A DNA stretch of 64,000 bases from positions 183,515 through 247,514 of the forward strand of contig NZ_AUDI01000019.1 in assembly GCF_000425385.1 (NCBI RefSeq), in the 5' to 3' direction. The notes under the pieces are model-generated. The model saw nothing but the letters and a program-made list of their open reading frames with translations. It was not told the origin of the DNA and made no database searches. Each line of letters begins with the position of its first letter. The stretch's first letter is position 1. The position numbers and the translations under genes were made by a program. This document shows positions 55,942-63,660 of this stretch, in pieces. Source of the stretch: Pseudoduganella violaceinigra DSM 15887. GTDB lineage: Bacteria > Pseudomonadota > Gammaproteobacteria > Burkholderiales > Burkholderiaceae_D.

Positions 55942-55954
55942 ACATCTCCTTAGG

Positions 55955-56740
55955 TCAGAAGTTATTCTTCCACTCCCTTAGCGCGGCAAAGACGGCAAGC
56001 GGCGGCTCTCCGCCATGCAACTTGCCGGCTCCGCGAAGCTGGGAAGCGATTTCAGGCTCACGATAACGCAGGAAAGGATTGGTGGCCCGCTCCAGGCCAA
56101 TGGTGCTTGGCACAGTGGGCTGGCCGCGCTCACGGGTGGCAGTATCGGCGGCAACGCGCGCATGCAATGCCACGTTGGCCGGTTCCACTGCACTGGCAAA
56201 ACGGAGGTTGGAAAGCGTGTATTCATGGGCGCAGAAGACCTTGGTCGCTTCCGGCAGCGCCGCCAGTTTGCCGAGCGACTCGGTCATCTGTGCCGGCGTG
56301 CCTTCGAACAGGCGCCCGCAGCCGCCGGCAAACAGGGTGTCGCCGCAGAATACCCAGGGCTCGGCACCATCCCGCACGTAGGCGATATGGCCGCGCGTAT
56401 GCCCCGGGACGTCAAGTACGCGCATTTCCAGGTCCAGCCCGGGCACCTGAACGCGGTCACCTTCGCCAAGCGCTACGGTCACGGCTGCGATACCGTCATT
56501 GCGCGGTCCGAATACCGGAACCTGGAATTGGGCTAAAAGCCCGGGTACGCCGCCAATATGGTCAGCATGGTGATGGGTGAGTAGAATGGCGGTAAGCGTC
56601 AGGCCGTGCTCGTGCAGGGCGGCAAGGATGGGGCCCGCGTCGCCGGGGTCGACCGCCGCCGCGTTGCGGCCATCGTGGATCAGCCACAGGTAGTTGTCCT
56701 TGAAAGCAGGGACGGTCAGAACGGAAACAGGTTGGCTCAT
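55955..56740 (-). CDS. gloB: Hydroxyacylglutathione hydrolase (glyoxalase II)
   Basis: A 261-residue metallo-beta-lactamase-fold enzyme. [10 protein letters not shown] is the binuclear metal motif, and further ligands follow in the [20 protein letters not shown] and CAHEYT segments. It hydrolyses S-lactoylglutathione in methylglyoxal detoxification. The start at 56740 (MSQPVSVL) suits the family. It is divergent from the methyltransferase gene with 20 bp between, the yafS-gloB-rnhA-dnaQ arrangement also seen in other proteobacteria. Confidence 0.95.
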   Translation of the reverse strand: MSQPVSVLTVPAFKDNYLWLIHDGRNAAAVDPGDAGPILAALHEHGLTLTAILLTHHHADHIGGVPGLLAQFQVPVFGPRNDGIAAVTVALGEGDRVQVPGLDLEMRVLDVPGHTRGHIAYVRDGAEPWVFCGDTLFAGGCGRLFEGTPAQMTESLGKLAALPEATKVFCAHEYTLSNLRFASAVEPANVALHARVAADTATRERGQPTVPSTIGLERATNPFLRYREPEIASQLRGAGKLHGGEPPLAVFAALREWKNNF

Positions 56741-56760
56741 AAGCTCAGTAAAGGGAATGC

Positions 56761-57546
56761 ATGGATAGCGCAACATCCGACGAATCCATTATAGCGTTCG
56801 ATAAATGGCTTGAAACACCGCCAGGCGCATACGTGCGCGCCTGGGAGCAGGCGTGCCTGGACAAGATGGTGGCGGATATCTTCGGATTCAACGCCGTGCA
56901 GATCGGGATGCCCCAGATTGATGCGCTGGCCGCTAATCGCATGCCGCATCAATGGCTGGCCGATATCCGCCTGCGCCCACGTAAATCGGGCGGTGGGCGC
57001 GCGGTGGCAGTCACCCTGGACAGCGTCGAGCTGCCTTTTGCCTCCAACAGCATGGATCTGGTGGTGCTGCCGCATGTGCTTGAGTTTTCGGCTGAGCCGC
57101 ACCAGGTGCTGCGTGAAGTGGAGCGCGTGCTGATCCCTGAAGGCCAGGTAATCGTGTGCGGCTTCAATCCGATCAGCCTATGGGGGCTGCGCCAGGTGCG
57201 CGGGCGGCTCACGGGATCGCATTATCTGCCGAAGGCGGGGGAGTTTATCTCCATGCCGCGCATCAAAGACTGGTTAAAATTGCTGAATATGGGCGTCAGC
57301 CACACGCACTTGGTCTGCTACGCCCCGGCGTGCCGCACGGAGCGCTGGCTGGCGCGCTATGGCTTCATGGACAAGGCAGGCCCCGATTACTGGCCGTATT
57401 TCGGGGCCGTGTATATGGTGCAGGCGATCAAGCGCGTAAAAGGCATGCGCCTGATCGGCCCTGCATGGAAGCAGAAACCGGTCAAGGCGCCCGTCGCGGT
57501 GCCGGCCGCTAACAAACACAAAGAAAGTCTAGATGGACAAAGTTGA
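56761..57546 (+). CDS. Class I SAM-dependent methyltransferase (YafS-like)
   Basis: A 261-residue protein. The SAM-fold core is visible as [23 protein letters not shown] and [14 protein letters not shown]. The glycine-rich motif I is weak. Position between gloB and rnhA is shared with E. coli yafS. Substrate unknown. It overlaps rnhA by 14 bp. Confidence 0.85.
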   Translation: MDSATSDESIIAFDKWLETPPGAYVRAWEQACLDKMVADIFGFNAVQIGMPQIDALAANRMPHQWLADIRLRPRKSGGGRAVAVTLDSVELPFASNSMDLVVLPHVLEFSAEPHQVLREVERVLIPEGQVIVCGFNPISLWGLRQVRGRLTGSHYLPKAGEFISMPRIKDWLKLLNMGVSHTHLVCYAPACRTERWLARYGFMDKAGPDYWPYFGAVYMVQAIKRVKGMRLIGPAWKQKPVKAPVAVPAANKHKESLDGQS

Positions 57547-57973
57547 GATTTACACCGACGGCGCTTGCAAAGGCAATCCTGGTACCGGCGGCTGGGGCGC
57601 GCTGATGGTTGCTGGCGACGCCCAGAAGGAACTGTTCGGCGGGGAGCTGAATACCACGAATAACCGTATGGAGCTGACCGCGGTGATCGAGTCGCTCAAG
57701 GCGCTGAAGCGTCCCTGTGAAGTGACCCTGCACACCGACAGCCAGTACGTCCAGAAAGGGATCAGCGAATGGATCCACGGCTGGAAAGCGCGCGGCTGGA
57801 AGACATCGACCAAGGAGCCGGTCAAAAACGCCGACTTGTGGCAGGCGCTGGATGCCGCCCAAGCCGCCCACACCGTCGACTGGCGCTGGGTGCGCGGCCA
57901 CAACGGCCATCCAGGCAATGAGCGTGCCGACCAGCTGGCCAACCTGGGCGTGGAATCGGTGCGCCGCAAGTAA
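57533..57973 (+). CDS. rnhA: Ribonuclease HI
   Basis: A 146-residue enzyme that cleaves RNA in RNA-DNA hybrids. The DEDD set is visible: [30 protein letters not shown] and [11 protein letters not shown]. It lies just before dnaQ, as in many proteobacteria. Confidence 0.97.
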   Translation: MDKVEIYTDGACKGNPGTGGWGALMVAGDAQKELFGGELNTTNNRMELTAVIESLKALKRPCEVTLHTDSQYVQKGISEWIHGWKARGWKTSTKEPVKNADLWQALDAAQAAHTVDWRWVRGHNGHPGNERADQLANLGVESVRRK

Positions 57974-58020
57974 GGCCTGATATACTTCGCCGCTTGCTAC
58001 GAACACTTTCGTGAAGATTT

Positions 58021-58722
58021 ATGCGTCAACTTGTACTCGATACCGAAACTACCGGCATTAACCCGAAACAGGGTAACCGGATCCTTGAACTTGGCTGCGT
58101 CGAACTGATCGACCGCAAGCTGACCGGGAATAACTTCCACCGCTACATCAATCCTGAGCGGGATTCGGAAGAGGGCGCATTGGCGGTGCACGGGCTGACC
58201 ACTGAATTCCTGCGCGATAAACCGCGCTTCCACGAAGTGGTGGAGGACTTCCGCGAGTTCGTCAGAGGCGCGGAAATCATCATCCACAACGCACCGTTCG
58301 ACCTGGCCTTCCTGAACCACGAATTCGGCATGCTGAAGCTGCCAAGCTTTGAGTCCCATATCGTTGGTGTGATCGACACCCTGGCCCAGGCCAAGGAAAT
58401 GCGTCCAGGTAAGCGTAACTCGCTGGACGCGCTGTGCGATCACTTCGGCATCTCCAACGCGCACCGCAAGCTGCACGGCGCGCTGCTGGACGCGGAATTG
58501 CTGGCCGACGTCTACCTGTCGATGACGCGTGGGCAAAACAGCCTGGGCATGGACATCGTTGTCGAAGATAGCGGCAGCGGCTTGCAGATGGCGGAAATCG
58601 CGCTGGCGGAGGTGCTGGTATTGCGCGCCAGCGAAGCCGAGGCTGCAGAGCATACCGCGCTGCTGGACGGACTGGACAAGGCGGTTAAAGGAACTTGTAT
58701 TTGGCGTGCCCCTAGTCTATAA
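58021..58722 (+). CDS. dnaQ: DNA polymerase III epsilon subunit (3'-5' exonuclease)
   Basis: A 233-residue proofreading subunit. The DEDDh motifs are DTETTG (N-terminus), HNAPFDLAFLN, and H-R-K-L-H-G-A-L-L-D-A near residue 160. The C-terminal tail that binds the alpha subunit is present. The stop overlaps the -10 box of the tRNA-Val promoter. Confidence 0.96.
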   Translation: MRQLVLDTETTGINPKQGNRILELGCVELIDRKLTGNNFHRYINPERDSEEGALAVHGLTTEFLRDKPRFHEVVEDFREFVRGAEIIIHNAPFDLAFLNHEFGMLKLPSFESHIVGVIDTLAQAKEMRPGKRNSLDALCDHFGISNAHRKLHGALLDAELLADVYLSMTRGQNSLGMDIVVEDSGSGLQMAEIALAEVLVLRASEAEAAEHTALLDGLDKAVKGTCIWRAPSL

Positions 58723-58723
58723 T
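58695..58723 (+). promoter_or_regulatory. Promoter of tRNA-Val
   Basis: TTGTAT at 58695-58700 and a perfect TATAAT at 58718-58723 have 17-bp spacing, and the tRNA begins 11 bp downstream. The -10 box overlaps the dnaQ stop codon. Confidence 0.8.
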
Positions 58724-58733
58724 AGCGCCACTC

Positions 58734-58808
58734 GGGAGGTTAGCTCAGGGGTAGAGCACTGCATTCACACTGCAGGGGTCGCAAGTTCGAAACTTGCACT
58801 TCCCACCA
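58734..58808 (+). tRNA. tRNA-Val (anticodon CAC)
   Basis: A 75-nt cloverleaf: acceptor stem GGGAGGT/ACTTCCC (one G-T pair), the D arm, anticodon stem CTGCA/TGCAG with loop TTCACAC (CAC at the anticodon), and T arm with GTTCGAA. Genomic CCA is present. It is followed by a terminator and by the accessory region. tRNA 3' ends are common integration sites. Confidence 0.96.
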
Positions 58809-58826
58809 GGATTAAGTAATAAAAAC

Positions 58827-58860
58827 AAGGGCTTGCGATGATCGCAGGCCCTTTGTGTTT
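58827..58860 (+). terminator. Rho-independent terminator after tRNA-Val
   Basis: A 12-bp stem with one G-T pair (58827-58838 with 58842-58853) and a 3-base loop is followed by a T-rich tract, 18 bp after the tRNA. Confidence 0.85.
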
Positions 58861-58911
58861 TATGGTCCGGAAAAAGTCCGGAAAGTCGTTTTAACACCAC
58901 ATTTGCAGGTA

Positions 58912-59337
58912 TTAGTTCCGCTCCTGGTGCTTTTCGGCCCACTCGATGATTTCCTTCGCCTTGTAAAGCGGCTGTGTACGACAATTCTTCGTCGGCAGTC
59001 TTATCGCCCTTGGGAAGGAAGGCATACACGCGATACGCTCGCGGACTACCTGTGGTTCGCGCTTCAGGAATGTCGCGATGATCCCAATGTCCCAAAGATC
59101 GACAGAAAGTGGAATAGGCGGCGGTTTTAAGTGTGTGCTGATTGCCAGCGCCAGCTTGTCGATGAGATCGACTTCGATGATCTCAGTCGGCGAGCAGACA
59201 ATCGGCTTAGAACGCTGAATACTCTTAGCCAAGTCCATTTGCGCTTGTACTTCGATCGCTCGTAGCGTTGCGGCCCTTCGATCCGCGGCCAGAGATCGAA
59301 AAGCCGCAATGAGTCTCTCTTCCTCGGTATCGCTCAT
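58912..59337 (-). CDS. AlpA/excisionase-like DNA-binding protein
   Basis: A protein of 141 residues from the ATG at 59337; a GTG at 59346 would add three. The C-terminal half has WDIGIIATFLKREPQVVRE followed by PSFPRAIRLPTKN and YKAKEIIEWAEKH, the layout of AlpA/MerR-type excisionase helix-turn-helix domains. The N-terminus (DTEEERLIAAFRSL ... ATLRAIEVQAQ) resembles the small proteins at 59397-59624 and 59621-59785. It is the last gene of the small-gene operon next to tRNA-Val. No integrase gene is seen between it and the tRNA. Confidence 0.65.
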   Translation of the reverse strand: MSDTEEERLIAAFRSLAADRRAATLRAIEVQAQMDLAKSIQRSKPIVCSPTEIIEVDLIDKLALAISTHLKPPPIPLSVDLWDIGIIATFLKREPQVVRERIACMPSFPRAIRLPTKNCRTQPLYKAKEIIEWAEKHQERN

Positions 59338-59396
59338 TTTGGTCACTATTCGTCAAATGTTTTTGGAAGGCAGTTTTAAGGGCTGCGCACGACGAT

Positions 59397-59624
59397 CTAC
59401 ACCAAGTGGAGTTCCGGTGCCTTGCGGCGGCGCTGCGGCGTTTTGGGCTGGTCATCGCCCGCTACTACCTTAAGCCGTGGCGGCGGTGGTGGCCTGGGGT
59501 GATCACGAGCCTGAAGTTGTGCTGCCCTCATGATCCAATCTTGCCCGCGATCATCAGTGGTTCTGAACCACGCAATTAATTGCTGCTCGGCCGATGAAAG
59601 GCAGTCAGGTTTGACCGATTTCAT
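59397..59624 (-). CDS. Small protein with shared helical motif (75 aa)
   Basis: The ATG overlaps the stop of the upstream 54-residue gene (ATGA). The N-terminal LSSAEQQLIAWFRTTDDRGQ and the following helix match a motif in the two neighbouring small proteins. The tail is Pro/Arg-rich (DHPRPPPPPRLK). No function is recognised; the motif resembles helices found after helix-turn-helix domains in phage repressors. Confidence 0.6.
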   Translation of the reverse strand: MKSVKPDCLSSAEQQLIAWFRTTDDRGQDWIMRAAQLQARDHPRPPPPPRLKVVAGDDQPKTPQRRRKAPELHLV

Positions 59625-59785
59625 GATTTGCCTCCCTTAACCATCTGGGGGCGCACTGGCTTCCGCATCGGATGGGCATCGGCCATGTTCTCCATATGGC
59701 GCAGGATTTCTTCCTGCCTGCGCTGGTCCATGTGCCTGAAGGCGTAGATTGCGCGCTCCTCTTCGGGCGTCTTGAGGTCGGTCAT
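59621..59785 (-). CDS. Small protein with shared helical motif (54 aa)
   Basis: A 54-residue gene read directly from the sequence. The ATG at 59785 overlaps the preceding stop (ATGA), and its own stop overlaps the next start (ATGA). It begins MTDLKTPEEERAIYAFRHMD and has a second helix ILRHMENMADAHP. The EEExxxxAFRxxDxR pattern is shared with the genes on its downstream side. Strict overlaps on both sides support that it is translated. Confidence 0.6.
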   Translation of the reverse strand: MTDLKTPEEERAIYAFRHMDQRRQEEILRHMENMADAHPMRKPVRPQMVKGGKS

Positions 59786-59994
59786 CACGACTGCCCCCGA
59801 TCACGCAGTTCTGCCGCGATTTTGTTCACGTCCTTCAGGCTACCCTGGAGCAGGAATAGCGTGGATGCCACATGCTCGTACTTCTCTGGGAGCGCATTGA
59901 TCGCCAAGTCAAGCGCTTGGCTGATGTGGCATGTCTTGAGAGTCAAATCCTCGTAAATATCGTCCGGGTCACGGGCGTCGGCGGTGGTGTTCAT
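59785..59994 (-). CDS. Small hypothetical protein (69 aa)
   Basis: Acidic, helical, 69 residues (start MNTTADARDPDDIYEDLTLK). There is a 4-bp overlap with the genes on both sides, so it is part of the small-gene operon. No motif is recognised. Confidence 0.55.
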   Translation of the reverse strand: MNTTADARDPDDIYEDLTLKTCHISQALDLAINALPEKYEHVASTLFLLQGSLKDVNKIAAELRDRGQS

Positions 59995-60221
59995 GCTGAT
60001 TCTCCTTTGTAAAAGATCAGAGAGTCATTCATCGCTTCAGCGTCCTCCAAGAAGCGTTTGGCCGCCCTGAGCGCGGTTTCGGCAAGCCTGACTGTTTGCT
60101 CGTCTTGCATCTGATCCAAGCTGATTCGGATGAAGTCATGCAACTGAGCGAAAATCAATTGCATTGCCTCGGCGGTATCAGAGACTTCCCTTGCATTCTT
60201 GGCTTTTTCGACTTTGGACAT
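59991..60221 (-). CDS. Small hypothetical protein (76 aa), first gene of the island operon
   Basis: The ATG at 60221 has GGGAG upstream and starts MSKVEKAKNAREVSDTAEAM; a much longer upstream frame looks non-coding. The protein is helical and charged, with no recognised domain. It overlaps the next gene by 4 bp. Confidence 0.55.
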   Translation of the reverse strand: MSKVEKAKNAREVSDTAEAMQLIFAQLHDFIRISLDQMQDEQTVRLAETALRAAKRFLEDAEAMNDSLIFYKGESA

Positions 60222-60614
60222 GATCGGCTCCCAGAGTTGGGCCGCACCCGAAGGAGGGGGGCGGCAAATGGCGGGGTTGGAAGACCGGCGACAAAGGCAA
60301 CCGGCAGGCCGAAGCCTCCCACACCATCGCCACCCATTGGGAGCGTGGTACGGACGAAAAAAATCCGCCGGTTGGCGGTTGTCCGCCTTTGTCAGTTCGG
60401 GCTTCCAAACCCGGCCGAGAATGTGTCTCGGCTCTTTCACTATAGGCGGTTCCAGGTCGTTTACAAGACCAGTTTCGTCGGTTACATCGTACTTTCTTTT
60501 GGCGTTTTGGTGTCGTTTTACCACCTTCGCTGCGGTCCTACATCGCTTATTATTCAAGACGTCGATCGATCAGGAAAAATTCATCGAAGTGTAATTTTTT
60601 CATAAGGATTCCCT
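60222..60614. other. 393-bp intergenic region with terminator-like and dyad elements
   Basis: No convincing gene is present. On the minus strand a GC-rich stem CCGCC-AACC-GGCGG (60378-60365) is followed by A and seven T (to 60357), like an intrinsic terminator about 135 bp upstream of the small-gene operon. A 7-bp dyad GCCGAGA-ATGTG-TCTCGGC lies at 60414-60432. The region must hold the divergent promoters, but no consensus boxes stand out. Confidence 0.5.
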
Positions 60615-60884
60615 ATGACTACCAATTTTAGAAACGCAGCGTACCGTTTGATGAATACGGGGCGCACTCAGACGGCCATCTTTTCATCACATAAGGTGGT
60701 CGGGAAGAGATACAAGGTCGACGTTAAGAACTCCGTCGCACCGTATGACGCCCTTGTGGTTGATGGGTGGACGTGCAAGGACAGGTATGGCGTGTGGCGA
60801 TTCCGCTTTGACGACGGTGATCTAGGGACGGTCGTTGAACTGCCCCTTTGGATGGCCGAACATCAGATGCTCAATCCGACCTGA
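60615..60884 (+). CDS. Hypothetical protein (89 aa)
   Basis: The ATG follows AAGGA at 60603-60607. The protein is beta-rich and basic-to-neutral with several Trp/Tyr (KRYKVDVKN, VVDGWTCKDRYGVWRFRFDD). No family is recognised. It is divergent from the small-gene operon and followed by a pseudogene. Confidence 0.5.
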   Translation: MTTNFRNAAYRLMNTGRTQTAIFSSHKVVGKRYKVDVKNSVAPYDALVVDGWTCKDRYGVWRFRFDDGDLGTVVELPLWMAEHQMLNPT

Positions 60885-60980
60885 CGATCTCCCTCACATA
60901 TTCCTGCGCTTATTCCGCTCAAGGGCGATTGTCGTCTGCCTGGCGATATCGCTCGCGCTGGCCTGGGTGTCTAACTGCTC

Positions 60981-61842
60981 TGGAGCGCTTATCCAGGCAT
61001 GCAAGCGGAAGGGGCGCAGGACAAGATCCTGCATGCGTGGACGGCCGGACCGCAAACGGTTGCCCTGCGTTTGCAGTTGGAGGCGATGGCGGACGGAGGC
61101 GTGTGCGTGCTGAGTATTCCCGCCGCACCGTATCGCGGCCCCTCGGCGCCTTATGAGCGGGCCTGCCAGATCGCCCACTACTTCAGCCGCCATAAGTCGA
61201 AATCCAAGCTTCTGCTACTGGATGCCAATGCCGACATTGGCAGCGAGGGCGCGCTCTTCAAAAAGGTCTGGCGTGAGCGTTATGCTGGCATCATCGAATA
61301 TCGCCCCGGTTTCAATACAACCGATGTCGATGTTGGCGCCAATACCGTCATCCCTCTCGGCATCGGGCGACAAGGTCAAGGACGACGTGCTGAACGTAGT
61401 GCCGCCACAGCGCGCGGCAGCCATTGCCGTACAAACGGAACTGGCCAACGCCGACAAGCGCTGGTGCGAAGTAGACTTGCTGACGTTTGAGTCGACGCAG
61501 GCCAAATATGTCCATGTGCTTGGCGATGCGATTAAAACCTCGCCATTGATGCGTAAGTCGGGTCACATGGCCAATCAGCATGCCAAGGTCTGCGCAGCTG
61601 CCGTGGTTGATCTTCTGCAGGCGCGAGCTCCCTCGCAGCAGGCGCTATGGAGCAATGCCTGCTGCAGCTTCATCAATGAGAATGAAGTGATCCGTTCCGC
61701 TTCTGTCCTTACCTATAGCGCAGCGAGGAAGCGTCATCAGCTAGTACCCGGTAGCGAGGGAATATCGGCCGGCCCCAGCCAGCAGGAATGTATTCACGCC
61801 CATGACTGGGCCAGTAATATCTGGAGCGATATGTTGAGTTGA
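60981..61842 (+). pseudogene. Flavocytochrome c sulfide dehydrogenase-type flavoprotein remnant (FccB-like)
   Basis: The sequence WSAYPGMQAEGAQDKILHAW ... GGVCVLSIPAAPYRGPSAPYERACQIAHYF, then LLLDANADI, matches the FAD-binding subunit of flavocytochrome c/SoxF proteins, but the N-terminal half with the first Rossmann motif is missing and a stop precedes it at 60972-60974. Near 61340-61372 the reading frame shifts: the family text resumes one frame over with GDKVKDDVLNVVPPQRAAA, LTFESTQAKYVHVLGDA and KSGHMANQHAKVCAAAV to the TGA at 61840. Two lesions make it non-functional. No cytochrome partner is adjacent. Confidence 0.85.
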
Positions 61843-61907
61843 GCGCGACATCGTGGGACTTTAGGCTATAGTGCACATCGAAATGAAGGCTAGGAAAATG
61901 CAAGGCA

Positions 61908-62528
61908 ATGAACAAATTTGACGCGGGATACTACTTTCTAGGCAGGCCCAAAAAGCGGGAGGATCTGCCTTCGCTCACCCCCGATGAAGTGACAAGTGAG
62001 CGCGACTTTCGATATGCCCCGCAATCACTGTCATCCCCACCACTAGTGTTCTTCAGCGGAGCAAGGGAATACAACGCAAGGCACGGGGGCGCAGCGATCA
62101 AATCACCACCAGCAATCTTGTTCGAGGGCTCGAATATGCTGGTGCGCGATGAACTGCGACAGGCGCTCTTGGCACTTGCTGTTCCGGACTTGCATATGCA
62201 TCCGGCCCATTACGTCCACGATGATGGCAGGACGTACGATGGCTATTGGTACCTGGCCTTCGCCGCCCGCTTTGATTGCTGGGATAGGGAGCATTCGGAT
62301 TACGATCGCGAAGAAGACCCCGTGTCATTGGGCGGACACCTTTTGGAACAGGTGTACTCATACAGCCTGAATGCAGCACTGCTGGAAGAAATGCCGTTAC
62401 AGCAGCGCCTGTTCTTCCAGCTGGGTGGTGCGCTGAGCGCTTCCTTCATCTGCCATGCCTCGTTGTGCAGCTTATTTCACGATGCCGGGGGCAATGCGAT
62501 TCAGCTGACACTGGTCACAGAATACTGA
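61908..62528 (+). CDS. Imm11/Imm43-like (DUF1629-type) immunity-like protein
   Basis: A 206-residue protein. The segment ILFEGSNMLVRDELRQALLAL, followed by GYWYLAFAARFDCWDRE, resembles the DUF1629/Imm11 immunity-protein pattern in which a VSERFKEALE-like helix is followed by a YYLLNVL strand. The match is from memory of the motif order. No toxin gene is recognised next to it; fragments downstream may be remnants. Start chosen at 61908 with AAGG close upstream. Confidence 0.5.
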   Translation: MNKFDAGYYFLGRPKKREDLPSLTPDEVTSERDFRYAPQSLSSPPLVFFSGAREYNARHGGAAIKSPPAILFEGSNMLVRDELRQALLALAVPDLHMHPAHYVHDDGRTYDGYWYLAFAARFDCWDREHSDYDREEDPVSLGGHLLEQVYSYSLNAALLEEMPLQQRLFFQLGGALSASFICHASLCSLFHDAGGNAIQLTLVTEY

Positions 62529-62565
62529 CCTTAACTGTTAAAGACCTTCAATTCATTCTCGGAAT

Positions 62566-62793
62566 CTAGTTGAGCGCCCGATGAGCAACACTGGCTGAAA
62601 TCATCTTGGCCAACTCAAAGAAGTCGCTTTTTGACATTGGCTGTATTCCCTTGTCTCTTGCGCTCTTAGCATTCTGGATGACATACAGCATAAGGTCCGG
62701 CGTATCGATTTTGGCATCTGGATTGCCGCGCGCTACCACGAGGTAGCCAAAATCTACGGGGGGTGTTAAGTTTCTCAACTCGTCATAGTTCTA
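62566..62793 (-). pseudogene. 5'-truncated gene fragment
   Basis: An open frame (about 75 residues, stop at 62566) reads NYDELRNLTPPVDFGYLVV ... SDFFELAKMISASVAHRALN. It has no ATG near its upstream end, only a TTG, and a stop lies at 62791-62793. It looks like the C-terminal piece of a larger protein. The family is not recognised. Confidence 0.4.
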
Positions 62794-62898
62794 TTGATCT
62801 ACGCTCGATGTTGGTGGGAAATGTAATAGGGGCTGTAGGTACTGCTACTGCGGTGGACTTTGCTTTGGTTCGAAAAAGGTAGGGGCTTCACCTCGCGG

Positions 62899-63156
62899 CT
62901 ACAGCTGGTACGCGCATTTCCCGTGCCTCAGTGCCGCGATCCCAACAAAACAATACGACCCCGGCCAATACGCCCCATCCAACGACATTGCAATCTTTGA
63001 AAACTTGCAGTTAAAATAAGCCTCAGCAACAGTGTCGTCGCCATGCCATTGATGGAGGGGGCCGCTGGCAAAAAATTCGAGAATTGCAAAGAACAGCGGA
63101 ATTGCTTTGTATTGAAGCAGCCGAGGATGTTTTTTTGAACAACCGACCCTAGCCAA
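62899..63156 (-). CDS. Doubtful hypothetical protein (85 aa)
   Basis: An open frame of 85 residues with a hydrophobic middle and several Cys/Trp. It has no clear ribosome-binding site and codon use unlike the surrounding genes. It may be a chance frame in decayed sequence. Confidence 0.2.
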   Translation of the reverse strand: MARVGCSKKHPRLLQYKAIPLFFAILEFFASGPLHQWHGDDTVAEAYFNCKFSKIAMSLDGAYWPGSYCFVGIAALRHGKCAYQL

Positions 63157-63181
63157 GGTCTGGAGAAAAGGAATCTAGGAA

Positions 63182-63394
63182 ATGATCAAGGTGATCGGAA
63201 TTGCACTGTTTCTCTTCAGTTGTTTCGTTTTCTACTGGCTTGGAAACCGTGCGTTCATGCGCCGCAATCAGTTCGGCTTGGAGGGATTCGAGACCTATGG
63301 CAAAGCTCTGGCGATCAGGGCATTTGAAAAGATCGTGAGGATTGCAGCGATGTTAGGTCTGGTTATCGGCGTCATTATGTTCTTCGCTGGATAA
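63182..63394 (+). CDS. Small membrane protein (70 aa)
   Basis: Two hydrophobic segments (about 4-21 and 50-69) flank a charged loop (NRAFMRRNQFGLEGFETYGKAL). AGGA lies just before the ATG, at short spacing. No family is recognised. The 266 bp downstream (63395-63660) holds no gene that I can support. Confidence 0.5.
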   Translation: MIKVIGIALFLFSCFVFYWLGNRAFMRRNQFGLEGFETYGKALAIRAFEKIVRIAAMLGLVIGVIMFFAG

Positions 63395-63660
63395 TAGCGC
63401 TTTACTGAAGGCGCGCATCTTATACGTGCCGCAGACGCGAGGTTGAAACCTACGCGGTTACGAGTCGGTTGCATTGTTCGCGGCAACCTCTCAGCCAAGA
63501 GATGAGCGGGCTTATGGGGAACCGGGCACTCGTGCCAGCAAGGCAGGCACAGCATTCGCTATACCGCCACGAGGGGGCTTCATACAATGGCGTGCCCCCG
63601 ATCAAGGAAACCAGGTGGGACTGGCCTCCGCTAGTCGTGAATCTGCCTTCTGCCCGGCAA

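Noticed and set aside
62808..62882. A 24-codon plus-strand frame starting MLVGNVIGAVGTATAVD, continuing in the same frame after a TAG to 63020
   Set aside because: It is glycine/alanine-rich and bacteriocin- or toxin-tail-like, but too short, broken by a stop and without a ribosome-binding site. It may be a remnant.
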